Of a DNA stretch of 64,000 bases, positions 12,282 through 26,100 are shown piece after piece. Numbering within the stretch: the first letter of the stretch is position 1; every line of letters begins with the position of its first letter. This stretch comes from Polydactylus sextarius (lineage: Eukaryota; Chordata; Actinopteri; Polynemidae), in assembly GCA_016801845.1 (NCBI GenBank), contig CM028915.1, forward strand, positions 10,309,501-10,373,500, read 5' to 3'. The notes under the pieces were generated by a model. The model was given only the letters and a program-made list of their open reading frames with translations. It had not been told where the DNA came from and made no database searches. A program made the translations under genes and the position numbers.

Positions 12282-12716
12282 ATGGAGCCAAGGGATCTGG
12301 TTGGCTCGGCCCGACCCAAAGAGGTGGAGTTACAGGGAGGCAGGGTGGGGCCAAATGAAGAGGACCAGGAAGGAGCACGGGGCATTGGTTTGGTGTGCAA
12401 CGATGATGTGATTAACGGTGCCATTAGTGAAGGGGAGGGGCTTGAGGAGCAGGGGGAGGGGCTTCTGGAGGAACAGGAGTTCTCCATCAAGGAAGCAAGT
12501 TTCCAGGAAGGAAGTCTAAAGCTCAAGATCCAGACTACCAAACGCACCAAGAAGCCCCCTAAGAGCCTTGAGAACTACATTTGCCCACCGGAGATCAGGA
12601 TGACCATCAGGCCTCCGGTTGGAGAGGGCAAAGTGGGGCGGCAGGGACGAACTGGAGGCGGGGCAGGAGTAGGGCGGGGCCAAAAGGAGGAAGAACGAGG
12701 ACCCCCGAGAAAAAGG
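12282..12716 (+). CDS. setbp1: setbp1 coding exon 2 (residues 1-145)
   Basis: The start ATG at 12282 gives MEPRDLVG..., which lines up with an internal Met-Glu-Pro of the human protein (about residue 54) rather than the human initiator. The fish protein is therefore shorter at the N-terminus. The conserved block (LEEQEFSIKEA, LKIQTTKR, PPKSLENYICPPEI) is at about 12465-12600. Context at the ATG is moderate (T at -3, G at +4). An acidic Gly/Glu-rich stretch precedes the block and an Arg/Gly-rich one follows. The donor is AGG|GTAAGT at 12717, phase 0. Confidence 0.92.
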
Positions 12717-14648
12717 GTAAGTTTCCAGCCCTGTAAATACTGCCACTTATGTGTGGTTTTAGTTTTCAACGAGGTGTGTAGCATTTCATGTGTAGCACAC
12801 ATTTCATTAAGTTTGAATTTTGAGTTGGTGAAAAACTCCTGTGGCTTCTTCCTATCTCAACATCTTTCCACTCCCTCCCTCAGACAGTCCACCTCTTTCT
12901 GTACCTCTCTCTCTCTCTCTCTCTGTCAGTAGCTCCTTTCCCTGCTTGGTTACACAGGGTCAAAGTTTGCTGCGTAATTGAAACCAGTCATGGCTAGCTG
13001 AGATCACACAGTGACACACACACACACACACACATACACACGCGCAAAAACACACACACACACACACACACGCAACACACGCACTCACATAGGAGCTGAG
13101 AATAGGGCTGACATAAGCAAGTGACAGCTGGTGTCTGCTCTCTCCATTTGTGGTCATATACACAGAGACCTTTCCCTGTCTCCTCTCCTCTTCTCTCCTC
13201 TAATGAAATCAGCTCCTGTGGGTCACGCCCCTTCTTCACCCCCCTTCCCTCCATCACACCCTTTACACACTACACCGGTGTTTGGTGTGTGTCACACTGT
13301 GTATGTACAGGTCCTTGGGGGAATCTAGTGTTTGCAGTGTGTGTTGACCTACACAGTGGTGTGTGTGTCCAAACCTGACAGCCATCTCTGTGTCACTGAG
13401 CTCGACAGGCCCAGCAGGAGCCTGTTGTCAACATGATGCCAGGCCGTGTTGTGTCACATTGTGGTTTTAACTCAGATTCAGTGGGCTCATGAGGTAACAG
13501 GGCTCAATGATTGTTGTTTGCACCAGTAACCTAGTCTCACACTGCCAGCTGTAGTTTATCTCCAGTCTGTGTTGGGTCAGTTAAGAAAGAAGTTAAGAAG
13601 GAGACTTGTGTAAGGCTAACCTACTTATATAAAATTGACTCTTACACAGAAAACTATTTTGAAATGTCTTGCAGAGATTAGGCTACCTGCAGACTCTTCA
13701 AATGAAGGCAGTGTTATGCAGGTGTATTATAGATACTTTTCTGTATATTAGTGTTTCATAACTTGGGGGCTGGGGGTCAGTAAAGGTTTCATTTTTGTTT
13801 CTAACAGAATTCTTCAAAGAAGTCTTCACTTGAAATGGTAACCAGTAGAGATTTGCAGCTGGTGACAACTGCTGCCAAGAGGGTGCACATTGCCCTTTCT
13901 TACTAATATAAGATTGATTGCTACTCTGTGTATGTCTGTTGGGTTTTTCAAATTGGAACATTGGTTGAAATCATCAACCCACTCTCACCACCTTGTGCTT
14001 AAAGTCTGTGAAGTGATTCAAATACCACACTGCAACGAAATTGGAAAAGAAACCACGTGGGTGTTGATTTGTCATCTGCACGTTTTGACATCATCCACAG
14101 TTTCAGTTAGTCGTCTGCAGGAAGTGTATTCTCACCACTGAGACTATGAATATGTCTGACCTGCTGTTACCTTTCTGTAAATGAAGCATGAAAATGCACG
14201 TGTGCTGCTAAAAATGTTGTATACTGTTCATAAACATGAATGAGCTGAACCCTGCACTAGGATGTTTTGGGCAGCCATTCCTAATCCAGCACAATCAGTC
14301 TTCATTTGGAAACCCACTGCTTCTCTGTGATTGACAGAGGTTGTCATAGTGACAGGGGCAGCAAGCTGGTCTCTATTGAGGTTTGAGGTTTAGGGAGAGG
14401 AGGGGAGGGGAGAGGAGGATGTGTTGGTGTTGATTCAGATCAGTTTCAACCCTTCATCTCCTACGCTCTGTCCCTCAATCACACCCTCCCCCATCCCTGT
14501 TCCCCCTACCCCCTGCTCCCGCCTACATCCTTTCCCTCCATCCACCCATCACCTGCTACCCCAAGGGTGTAATACAGGCAGGCTCACTGGAGAGGAACGG
14601 GTTAAAGAGGGAGGCCGGGCTGCTTTCTGTCTTTCTGTCTCCCTCTCT

Positions 14649-14684
<36 letters not shown>

Positions 14685-16414
14685 AGGTTAAATACTCTCT
14701 TTGTGGTGTGTGTGAGGCTGTGTGTCAGGAGGGGATGGGAGGCGAGGGGGGGAGCAGATGGACAGCCTCTCTGCTCTCTGTTGTATTGTGTCCAGATCTG
14801 CTCTTTCCCTCTTTTCTCTCTTTATCTTTTATCTGCCTCATTCTCTGCTTTTCCCCTCGGTCTTTTCTTCCCTCACATCTTCCTCCTTTCTCTCACTCTT
14901 TTTCACCACTCTTTTCTTCCTCTTCCTCCCTCTTTCACCCTCTGTTGTCTTGTAGCAGATGGCAGCGTGGGGCAGCAGCAGCAGCAGCAACAGCAACAGA
15001 GCAGAAGCCAGAGTGTGAGCAAGAGATGGGGAGAGGAGAAGGGGGTTGTGGAAAGAGGAGGAGGTGGAGAAAGGAGGTGGGGGTCAGGCATATGGAGAGC
15101 CTGGTTAAGGGGCCCCCTCAGAGGGAGTGTGTGTGCGTGTGGTAGTGTGGTGAATAGAGGAGGGGGAGAGGCAGGATACAATAGATGCCCATTAAGACAG
15201 AGATTTGACTCTAATAGACAGAGAAGGGGAGAGACAGACAGACAGATAAGTAGGCAAACATGTAGAATGGTGCAAAGAAAGACATGGAAATGTCATGTTT
15301 TAGCCACTCTTTCTTTTGTTGCACTCTGCTGGCAAAACTTCTCTTTTCTACTCCATTTTTTTCTCCACTTAAAATGAGATTAAACTTTAAGTTATTCTGG
15401 GATATCCCTGCTTTAAACATCAATAGGACACACAGCAAACAAAAGCTGAAATAAACACAAAAGAATTGCAAATAGAGAGAATATTATATAAATGTTCAGG
15501 ACCAACTAATTTAACAGTGGGGGCAAGGTATACAGTGTGTTTGTGGATTTTAAAAACATACAATATGTGTCCACATTCAGTCCATATTTGCTATATAGTG
15601 CATTATATTCAACCCACCACCATTTTCTTTGAGTGGAACATGTATGCAGATTTTATAAATGTAACTCCACACCTGTCAGTGATGACCCAAAAGGACAATG
15701 ATTCAGAAGTGTTTAAATTTGCAATTTACTGCTCAAATGTAAATTACTGAGCGTCTATAATGGAGGGAGTATGAATGAGTCATTGGGGGAGAGAAGAGGA
15801 GAGGAGAGGGAAAAAAAGATGTAATTTGCCAGACTTAAAGGACATCTCACCCTCCTATCATTCTCGTAGCAGGCATCTATAACCAGGGGGTCAGTGAGCA
15901 GACACATTGTGTCAGGGGACAGACCCACACACTCAAATAAACGGGATATGATGGGCTCCCCTTCTCTGTCTCCAGCTGACATCACACACATGCTGAACGT
16001 CCTCTCACACACGACTCTTTGTCTGGGCACGCTGTGTGTGTTTGGGAGATGAATGTGTGTGTTCTAACGGACTGGGTCCCTGGGTCAACCACTGCATCAC
16101 TCCTCCAGACACACATGCCCACACGCACACACACGCACTCATATACACACAATTATTGGTGCAATGCCTACACATGGGAAGCATGCAAGCTAAAATGCAT
16201 CCATTCTCTCTCTGTCTCTCTCTCTCTCACACACACACACAAATCATGTTGAGCAGTGATTGCAGTTGAGAGAGAGTGTTTTCCTGGTTATCTGTCCAGT
16301 TCTCAGGACGTGCCAAATGTGGCTCTTAATCCATTTCACTATCTGTGGGGAGAGATAAGCCAGAGCTTTTCCAGGAGTCCAGGCCAGACTGTGTGTTGTT
16401 GTTGTTGTTATATA

Positions 16415-16460
<46 letters not shown>

Positions 16461-16561
16461 TGTGTCTGTGTGTATTTGTATTAGAGGTTGTATGTGAAAC
16501 CCTGACGTTAGACACACACTTATCTTGTCTTGACAGCCCCTCTGCTTGGTGGTCCCTCTGG

Positions 16562-16609
<48 letters not shown>

Positions 16610-17297
16610 GCTTGGTGGTCTCCCAGCAGTGTTTGGGATTATAATGTGTTAGTCAAGTGCATTCACAAGGAAATTAATGCTGCTACAGTTGCCACGTCCA
16701 GTGAACGCACATGCAATACGTACACATGCATGCGTTTGTGTGTGTGTGTGTGTGTGTCTGAAATGGTTAGCCTTTTGATGTGAGCTTTTTTATCCCTGGC
16801 TGAGATGGCGGTTGGTGACCTGAGGGACTTGATGAGCTCATAAAATAGGAGCGTGTATGTGTGTCATCTTGTGTGTGTAGCAGTCCTTGACTGATTTATG
16901 AATGTGGAAGGAATCACCTCTAACTAAACTGTCATATTGAACATTTTTGGTTTCTGTCTTTCTTGTGAAAGTAATCAGGCTTTTATTTTGTTGTGCATGT
17001 GTGTGTGCACGTGCACATGGGCTCTCAGTGAGCAGTCTTTGAGACTAAGAGCTGAGAATGCTTTAAGGGGCGTTTCCCTGTGGTTGATGGGGGTTGGGAT
17101 GTGTGTGTGTGTGTGTGTGTGTGAGTGTGTGTGTGTTTGTGTGTCTGTATGTGTGCATGTGTGTGTGTGTTTGTGTGAGTGTGTCTACATACTGGGGAGG
17201 GGTGAGTGATTTAGCACCACTGAAACACCAGCTGTCCATCTGTGTCTGACCCCCATACACTCCCTGTACACACTCACTTGAAACACACACCGGGACC

Positions 17298-17341
<44 letters not shown>

Positions 17342-17433
17342 GTCTCCTCACGTCTAACCTCTGATCAGCTCTTGAGTATCAAACCTGAAGAAAGTCCAGA
17401 TGAAACACAATCTGTTCATCTGTCTTTCTCCCA

Positions 17434-17476
<43 letters not shown>

Positions 17477-19584
17477 TACAGTACATTACACTAAGCAAGA
17501 TTGCTCCCTAATCAGCTCTGCAGTAGTGCTGGTGCTGCAGTGTATCCACAATGAATGACTCTGCAAGGTCACTCCTAGTGAGCACATGTACATGCACACA
17601 CACACACACACACATGCACACAAAGGATCGCTGGAGGCTGGCAGAAGAAGAGATGAACTTTGACCCTGTCGGACATTCAAAAGTCGAGGTGATAGCTGGA
17701 CTCCACAGTTGTGTAAACCTCAGTGTGTGTGTGTGTCTGTGCGTGTGTGTGCACTGTATTGTTTGTTTGTGTGAATGGGTCAGGGTTGAGACAACTGGAG
17801 TCTGGCCTTTGCTTTCTTACCCTCAGGGCTGGATTTGGTGTCTGTGTGTGTGTGTGTTTGTGTGTGTGTATGTGTGTATCTGTGTGTGTGTTTGTGCTGG
17901 CCATTTGGTTGGAAGTGTAGCTAATTTCTCAATCAGACACACACATACCATCTTCTCAATCCGTCCCAGAGGTCAAGCCTTATTCATTCTCTATTGTGTC
18001 CACTCCCAGTGGGTTGCTGTTCCTCTTCAGGCAGATGCAAGCAGATTATAATAGTCAGTCTAGCTCAAGTTACATTTTAATGAAGACCTGAGGCAGCTAC
18101 TTGCACTTAAAGAAATGCCAGTGGCTCTACCAGGGAGCAGTTACCAATGAACATGAAGGTATTTTACAAAAAAAATGAAGTTTTAAGCCCCTTAAAAAGA
18201 GCAATAATATTTTCAGGATTCTTTACAGCTCATTTTCACAACAAGTAGCCATTCTTAAAATGATATAAAACAGACTTTGTGAAGTAAAAATAAATCCCAA
18301 GTCACCCTCCAACTATAAAGAAAACAACAAAAGGGGAAGTCCAAATCAGTGTGGTCACGGTTTTGATATGGCAACTTCACTCCATAGAAAAAACAACATA
18401 TACAGGCCAAAGGTTTTTTTGGGACAGCAGTTGACTTTTGACTCACATAACTTTAGGATAATCTGTAGGGCCACATGTTTGATGTCCCTCTGCGGTCACG
18501 AATGATGTTGAGTCACAGCATCATGTGTTCCTGGTGGCTGCTTTGTTAGTATGGCTCCATCATGCCTCTGCCTCTGTGGTTAGTGTGTATGTGTGCGCTG
18601 TGTGCATGTATGCATGTGTATGTGTGTGTATGTGTGTGTGTGAGGAGGAGGAGTGTATCCTGTGGTTCTGAGAGGAGGTCCAGAGGGTGATGTTCAATGC
18701 AGGGAGGGGAGAAACAGGGGATGATGGGAGTCAAAGGAAAGGAGAAGCAGGGGCAGAGTATTGACTTTCACTGTGCCTCACTTGAAGCGTAAGTGTGTTT
18801 GTCAGTGAAATCTGATGGCCCCATCAGCTGTCTGGGACGCGCCTGTCAGAAGGGATGTGTGTCTGTGTGTGTGTGTGTGTGTGTGTTTGAGTGTGTCTGA
18901 AGGTAAGAGAGATGACAGGTGATGTTTATAACAACATTTTTAAACCACATTTTAACATTGGTTTGCATACAAACCATTTAAAAATCCTCTAAGCCTTGGC
19001 TTTTCAGACATTGTGTCACTCTGGCCAGTTCACTCCTGATTTCTTCACGTCTTTGTACCCGGCTTTGTAAAATAATCCGTCTGTAGTTCTGCTGTTTATT
19101 TATGCTGGTTGTTTCTTAAGTATGGATGCGGACATGAATAAATTATATAAATGTGTCTGCCTGTCCTTCTGTCTGTGTGTCGGTCCCTTGGGGCGGCTCA
19201 GACTAAACAAACAGCTGTGTTTATGAAGCAGGGAAGAGCCACAAGGGTCTTCTGTTTAGTGGTCCATTTCAACAGACACATGCTCACACACACACACACA
19301 CACTCACACACTGACACTTCCAAATGTCCTACTCACCTCATCTTTTACCTGCCCTCTGTTGCATTTTTGCCCCTCTTGTGTATTTTCTGCCCCACTTGGT
19401 CTCTTTTCTTTTTCTCTCCCTCTCTTTCTCTTTCTCTATTCCCCTTCTACTAAGTGTAATGCTCGCTCGCTCTCAGACCGAGAGGAATGCCACTCTATGT
19501 GACCTCTCACCTACAACAAGGAGGGGTGCCGGTTTAGACGAGGGAGCGAGAGGCAGCTGCAGTCATGTGCCCAGGCCTGGAAGG

Positions 19585-19622
<38 letters not shown>

Positions 19623-22394
19623 ACCATGAGCCAGGTTGTTAGCTAAAAATGTGCACACTCAAACTGTAGGGTAGCTTTGCAATGCACTAGTGCAGCTCTA
19701 GATGTGTAGCACTGATTCTCCCGCCTCTCCCTCTTTTTCTCTGTCTGAGAAAGTGTAGGATACTACGTTTTGGTCTGTGTATATGTGTGTGTGTGTGTGT
19801 ATGTGTGTGAGAACGTGCGAGTGGAGTGCAGCCTCACACAAAGGCGTTATTGTTGGTGTGAGGGGGCCTGAGGGGAGGCGACAGTCTGATTGGTTAAAAC
19901 TATTGTGTCTCACTTTGCCCATTCTCTCCGTCACTGAGGATGTCATTACGGTGGCTCTCCTACCTCTCTCTCTCCCTCCCTCTCTTCCTCTCGCTCTCTC
20001 TTCCTCCCTCTTGCTCGCTCTCTCTCTCAAGCTGGGGATCATCTGAGGACTTGAGATATCCATAGAAATGTGTAGACTAAGCAATGAAAGTGTTAGTTTA
20101 CGAGCTTTAAATTTGGAGTGCAGACACTAGAGGCATTCTTCAAGACAATCATTCTCCTGCCAGAAACCGCTTGTAAGCATCACTTGCTGACAATTTGCTT
20201 CCCAGAAGTGATACAAATAATCGTCCTTTACATTTACATTATTGATTCCTCTCATTATTATTAAATAATTCAAATCCAATAAACTGTTACAGAATAATAA
20301 GAAAAATGTCATCACAGTTTATTAGTCTTTATCAAGAGGCAACATCTTCAAATTTCATTATTTTTTTTCCAACCAAAAGTCTAAATATGTTCAATATAAT
20401 TGATAATAATTCTAATAAATATCCTTAAAATTGTAGAACTGAAAACAGAGCTTGCTGTTGTCACATGATATTTCCTGTTTACTGGAAAGAAACTCTCCAG
20501 CTCAAACACTAAAAACTTGTTTCAACTTCATTTTCTGACATTTTACTAATTAATTACTTCCAGCACCTCTCACCAGTGTGATTATTTCACTCTATTGTTT
20601 GTTTTTGTTTTGCACTGTGAAATTACAAAATTGAACATTTAGTATAATAAAGCATCACATCTCCATAAATGGGGACAAAAAAAAACACAGTCAATAAATA
20701 GACAAAGGTGTATTAGAGTGTGTTATTTTTTGAATAACTAATGAGTGAGCGAGACTCCGGCGTTAGAGACCAGTGTTTGCCAGGGAGGAAGTGTTTAATC
20801 TCAGCACAGCTTCTGTCTTGAATTACCCATCATTCCACACAGGAAGTCATCCCTTAGGATTTAGAGCAGCTCATTGGCTGTTAATTGTTTCCTGTTGTAC
20901 AGAAGTGGTATGATTGGGTCATATGGTGAACAGAGTACATCGAACAACACATCCCTTTGGTTTTGTGCTGTGTGTTGTGCACGTGTGCGTGTGTAATTTA
21001 CTGTACCCACCAATAGATGCATTAATTAAACAGCATTCTGTCGATTCATGAAGTACTTCAGTGTGTATTAGACTTGTGTCTGTGTGTGTGTGTGTGTGTG
21101 TGTGGCCACTCTCTATGCTTGTGTACATTTTCTTTGTGCTGAGCATGTGAGCTGACTGAAAAGCATAATGCTGTGACTGGAGGTTCAGCCGCCTCCATGA
21201 AGGGAACAATTGGTACATAATCGCTGTAATAATCGCGATGAAAAACTCTTCTAATGTGGTTCTTAGGGCCATTCACCAGCAGGACACACATATGCCTACG
21301 CTCACACCATTAATGCTAATAGCGGGGATTAGATGTATACTTTGTGTAACATGTAAATATGTCTGTCATTACTGAGCGGGTGAAAACCTCCAGTTGCACC
21401 ATAATAACATGCTTGGGCTCAGCCAATCACAGGCTTTTGTTCAGATTGAGTCATCTACATCTGAGCGTGTCTGAAGAGAGTGTGACAAGGAGACTCTTGG
21501 GTGTTTTTCGCTGCTATCTTTAGGCACACTCCAATCTGAAGGATTACTGCTGTGGACGTGGGAGGGAACATTTTACTTGAGACCTACTGCTGTGCATTAA
21601 ATCTGGCTTCTGCTGTACAGTAAGCTAAAGGACCAATGTAATGTAGATTGAATGCTTGATCAGGCTCAGCAGGGAGGGTACGTAACAGCATGTAGGAAAG
21701 AATATTCCACAGAAAAAGTGAGCTTTTTGGCTTGAAAAATCTTTTTTTTTTTTTTTTTTTTTTTTTTCCTAAACTGTAGCTGTAGGCTGCACACATAGTT
21801 TTGGAATTGCTGAATTAGTCCAAGAGTGGAAGCTTTGAATGGAACCCAATTTCCAAACTTTCCCACCCAACTTTCCCAGAAGATGCTTTGGCTGGCACAG
21901 ATGCCATCAGGTCTGAGATAGTAAAAGCACTGGCTGAGGCAGCGCACGCTGAGTGAAAACAGACACACAGACACATGCATACACACGATTTTAGGCAGCG
22001 GGCCTGATCCCAGTGATCCACAAACTGTCCCACCTTGACACCCCCTCCTTTTTCCTCCCCTTTTCTCCTCCCTCTTTTCTCTCCCCTGCTGTGGGTCTCC
22101 TCAGGCGCATGAATGGAAGTCTTTATTCCCGGGAGAACTGGTGGGAAGAACGAGAAACATGGACGGGGGGGCAGAGGGGTGGAGGATGGGGGGGGTAGGG
22201 GTGGGGGGTATGTAGCTGCAAGATCAACAGAGTGCCACAGCTCCTCTTTTCTCCTCCACTGCTTTTCCCTCCTTTTCTCTGCACCCCCCCCCCCAGTTCC
22301 CCCCTCCTCCACTCCCCCTTTTTAAGTGCAGTGGACACAAAGCCATGTTAGTATTCATGGTGTTTGTTTGCAGAGGAGCTGTGTGTGTGTGTGT

Positions 22395-22430
<36 letters not shown>

Positions 22431-22907
22431 AGCTGTCAGAAACACAGATCACAGAGAAGCAGCGCTGTGAATGGAGCTGGAGAGAAGCGGGCAGAGAGGA
22501 GGGGGTAGTGGTGGAGGGGGGCAGTTCCCACAGGGGGAGAATGGTCAGCTCCAGAAAAAAAAAGAAAAGAAAAGAAGAAGACGAAGAAAAGGAGGGATGA
22601 GATGAGGAGGAGGATGAGGTGGAGAAGAGAAGGGGGTGGTGTGTGTAAGGGGGGGGGGCAATGCACAAGGCCACAGGGGCAGAGGGAGACAGCATGGTGT
22701 CAAAGCCAAGGAGAGTGCATGTGCGAGTGTGTGCAACAAGGAGAGAGACGGAGAAAAGAGATCATATCAATCATAAGGTTTCGGAGGGAACTACTTGTAA
22801 ACGGGTCTAGGCACCTCTCTTCTTGTTTTTCTGCTGGTCCTCTTCTTCCCTCCCTTTCTGCGGCTCTCATTCTTTCAGTAAACCCTCCACCCCTCCCCAT
22901 TTCTCCT

Positions 22908-22979
<72 letters not shown>

Positions 22980-23092
22980 TGTGTGTCTGTCTGGACAGCT
23001 GCCCAGTTCCATACACAGGGAAAAATGAAACACTCTAACCACCGGGCGTGCAGCCAAATAAAAGGCTGCGAAAAACTATTTGAAGGGCAGCA

Positions 23093-23157
<65 letters not shown>

Positions 23158-26100
23158 ATAGAGTTTGTGTATATGTTTGCTGGTGTACATGTGCGTGTGT
23201 GTATGTGTGCTGGGTTGTGAGATTTGGGTGTGCCTGTTTAGGGTGTTCTTTCCCAGTATAATGGTGCAGCCAGGGTGCTCTGTGCGTGTATATGTGGGCG
23301 TGAGGGAGAAGTTCCACTGTGAGGTTCAGTTTATTCAACAGTGGAAAACGAAAGGCTGCAGGAGAGGAAAAGGGGGCAGGATGGGCTGTCTCATACCTCC
23401 CCTCACATCAAACTGAAGGGCAGGAGAGTGCAATATTTTGTTTCCAAATCTTGTTTTAAAACACCCTGTAAAGTCTGGATGTTGCTTCCAGACACACATT
23501 TGTCAGTAAATATGTGCTGACTCATTTGCAAAGTGCCTTTCAGTTGGTTGATTGCAGCACTTAGTCACATATTATCCATGACCCCCTCTGCTGCGCTCTG
23601 ACCTTATCTGATGGTTACATCACCACTGGAAAGGAATGTGCCGCTCCATATCTGCCTGCATTTGGGTGGTGAAGATCCTTTGTGTAACTGAATGAGACCA
23701 GTCCATGTTGTTACAGTGCTGGCCCAGAGGAAGACATCCTAGAAATGGCTGTTGACCTAGCTGTGGGGCGTGACCCACAACCCCTAATCACAGCACCGAG
23801 AGCCTCAGGGGAGGCAAGAGTGCATCAGATGGGTTGAGGACTACACATGCTTGAGATCTGTTTTTTAACTTGCCGACATCCACATTAGATCTGAAAGAAT
23901 TTGAGGAAGAAGGACAGTCTAGAAAAGGTTGAAGCCTTACATGCTCTTGAGCAGCTCTTTTGGCTGCTCTGGGGTCAGAGTCCATACTAGTTCTTGGTGA
24001 TCTCCTGACCGCTGCCCCCTGCTGCAGGTCTGCAGTAGTACAGGGGGATGCCAGGCTATTCACACGCCACATGACAACAACAGGACAGTGTACATACAAA
24101 AGAAAAACAAGCATACAAGCTTACAGTACAGTAGACCTTCCAATACAGCAGACATTTTAAAATATTAAGTAGGGAAAAGGCACAGTATATATTAAATGTT
24201 AAGTAATTATCACACCAGAATCTGTAAAGCTGGATGAATAAATAAGGTTTACCCTGTCTGTTAAAGGCCAGTAGAATAAGGAGTATGTTTTTGCACTGTG
24301 TTGACTACAACAGTCATGGGAACACCTCAGCCTATATAACCATTATTTATATTTGCTTGTGTGAATATCAGACAGTGAGTGTATTTTCCCTGGAAATGCT
24401 TCATGGAATGTGAGAGGCATAGAGGAGAGGGAGGAGAGGGTGCTAGGAGGGAGGAAACTAAGAACAAAAAGCTGAACTGGTGCCAATAACCCAACCTCAA
24501 CCGGAAGGAGGGGTGGTGGGGGGGCAGTGAGCCTATTTCTATTTTTTTCTTCTTTTTTTTTCTTTTTCTTCTCTTTTGCTCTTCTATCAATAGTAAGAAA
24601 GGTGCCCAAGCTTCTTCTCTTTATTATCTCATTGTGGTTGCTTTGTGGTTAGTGGGAGGATACATTTTATGTGTTTCTACGTGCATGTGTATGTCCGCCT
24701 GTCTGTGTCTACCTAAACACCTCCATCGACCCGTCTGTCTCGTTTTCTGTGCCCTCCTTTAACCTGAAACAGCAGGTATTCTAGGACAGGTTAAATGAGA
24801 AAGCATTGGCGTATCAGGTGTCCTGTCATCTTATCCCTCCGTGGACTCGCAGCGCCTCTTCTCCAGTGTCACTGTGAACACACACATGCACATTCACACT
24901 TATATACACACATACATCGCCGAGTTGAAAAGACACCTATCACTGTGCTCGGGAGATAGATGAGACTGCACACGTGTGTATAAGCACATGCATTTTCAGG
25001 CTTTGTTAATCATTTACGCTGCTCTGAGTGTGTTTTCATCCATGTGTTGGATGTTGTGTTACACTGCACTGGTGTGTGTATTCTGTGACTGTGAGTGTGC
25101 GCGCGCGTGTGTAGCTCGTGCCTGGCTGATAAATTGCTCCTGCAGCCAGTGTGGAAGTATAAAATGAGTGTCAGTGCCTGGCTACTGATGGGACAACAGA
25201 AAGCGAAAAATAGGGGGGAAAAAAAAAGATTGGATAGCGACAGTGGAGTGATATAAAAGCTTGAAAGTTGATGATGAATAGAAGGAAAAAGACAACTTTG
25301 GTAGGGAAAATGACAGAAGAGATGATGCAGTTACTTTTACAAATATGTCCCCTGTGATATCAACCACATACACTACATGATGTGTTTCATTTCTCATCTG
25401 TGAGTGTGTGAAGAGCAAAATCTAATTATATGGCAAGCTGCCTGACTGTGTTCATAGTTAAGCATTTTGCGCTGCTATGTGTGAGGGCAGAATTTAAAAA
25501 AGCGTTTGAAATGTGTACATGTGCTATATGCTTGTGTGAATGTGTGCCTGCTTGCATGCCTGTGTGTACATGCTGAGAGGCAAGCCTGTGGTTAGGTTAC
25601 ATCTCCCTGCAGCGCAGCAGAACAGTGTCTTGTTGCGTCATACTGAGTCTGTTAATAACAGGCTAAACCACAAAGGCCATCCGCTGCTCTATTTCTCATC
25701 TTCCAGCAGAACAGTGATTATGCAGCAGTGATACATTAAGCAGTGTTATGTTGTCAAGCGCAGTATATCAAGATTCTGCTTTTTCAGTTTTATATGGTCA
25801 AATGTAAAGCGGGCACTGAGTGAAGGTTGGTCTTATATTTATGACCCTTCATTGGGAAAAAAAGTAGATAAAATGTTTGATAGTTTCAGGACATGTATTG
25901 AATAGTGAACAGTGCGACTTTGTTAAGTGTATACAACCGAACTAGGCTACTGTGTTTAATATTGTGTGCAGTCAGACACCACCAACTCCATCCCCCCAGC
26001 TCTCACAGCATGCAACATCCTTGCCACAGGAATTTAATTGCTCTGTAAACAAGCCTTTTGTTTTGTTGCACACTGTTTGCTCATGCACACAAGATGCATT

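Noticed and set aside
12101..12550. Minus-strand 149-codon frame over exon 2
   Set aside because: Antisense shadow of the conserved setbp1 exon 2; the + strand frame carries the family motifs.
14421..15377. 318-codon + strand frame with polyglutamine
   Set aside because: It begins in pyrimidine-rich intron sequence and crosses a GT repeat and CAG run. It has no recognisable domain and does not splice in phase with setbp1 exon 2.
16256..16783. 175-codon frame with Cys-Val runs
   Set aside because: Translation of (GT)n arrays; there is no family resemblance.
22602..23338. Long frames on both strands over the CT/GT arrays
   Set aside because: Products are Ser/Leu, Arg/Glu, Val/Cys or His/Thr runs from dinucleotide repeats.
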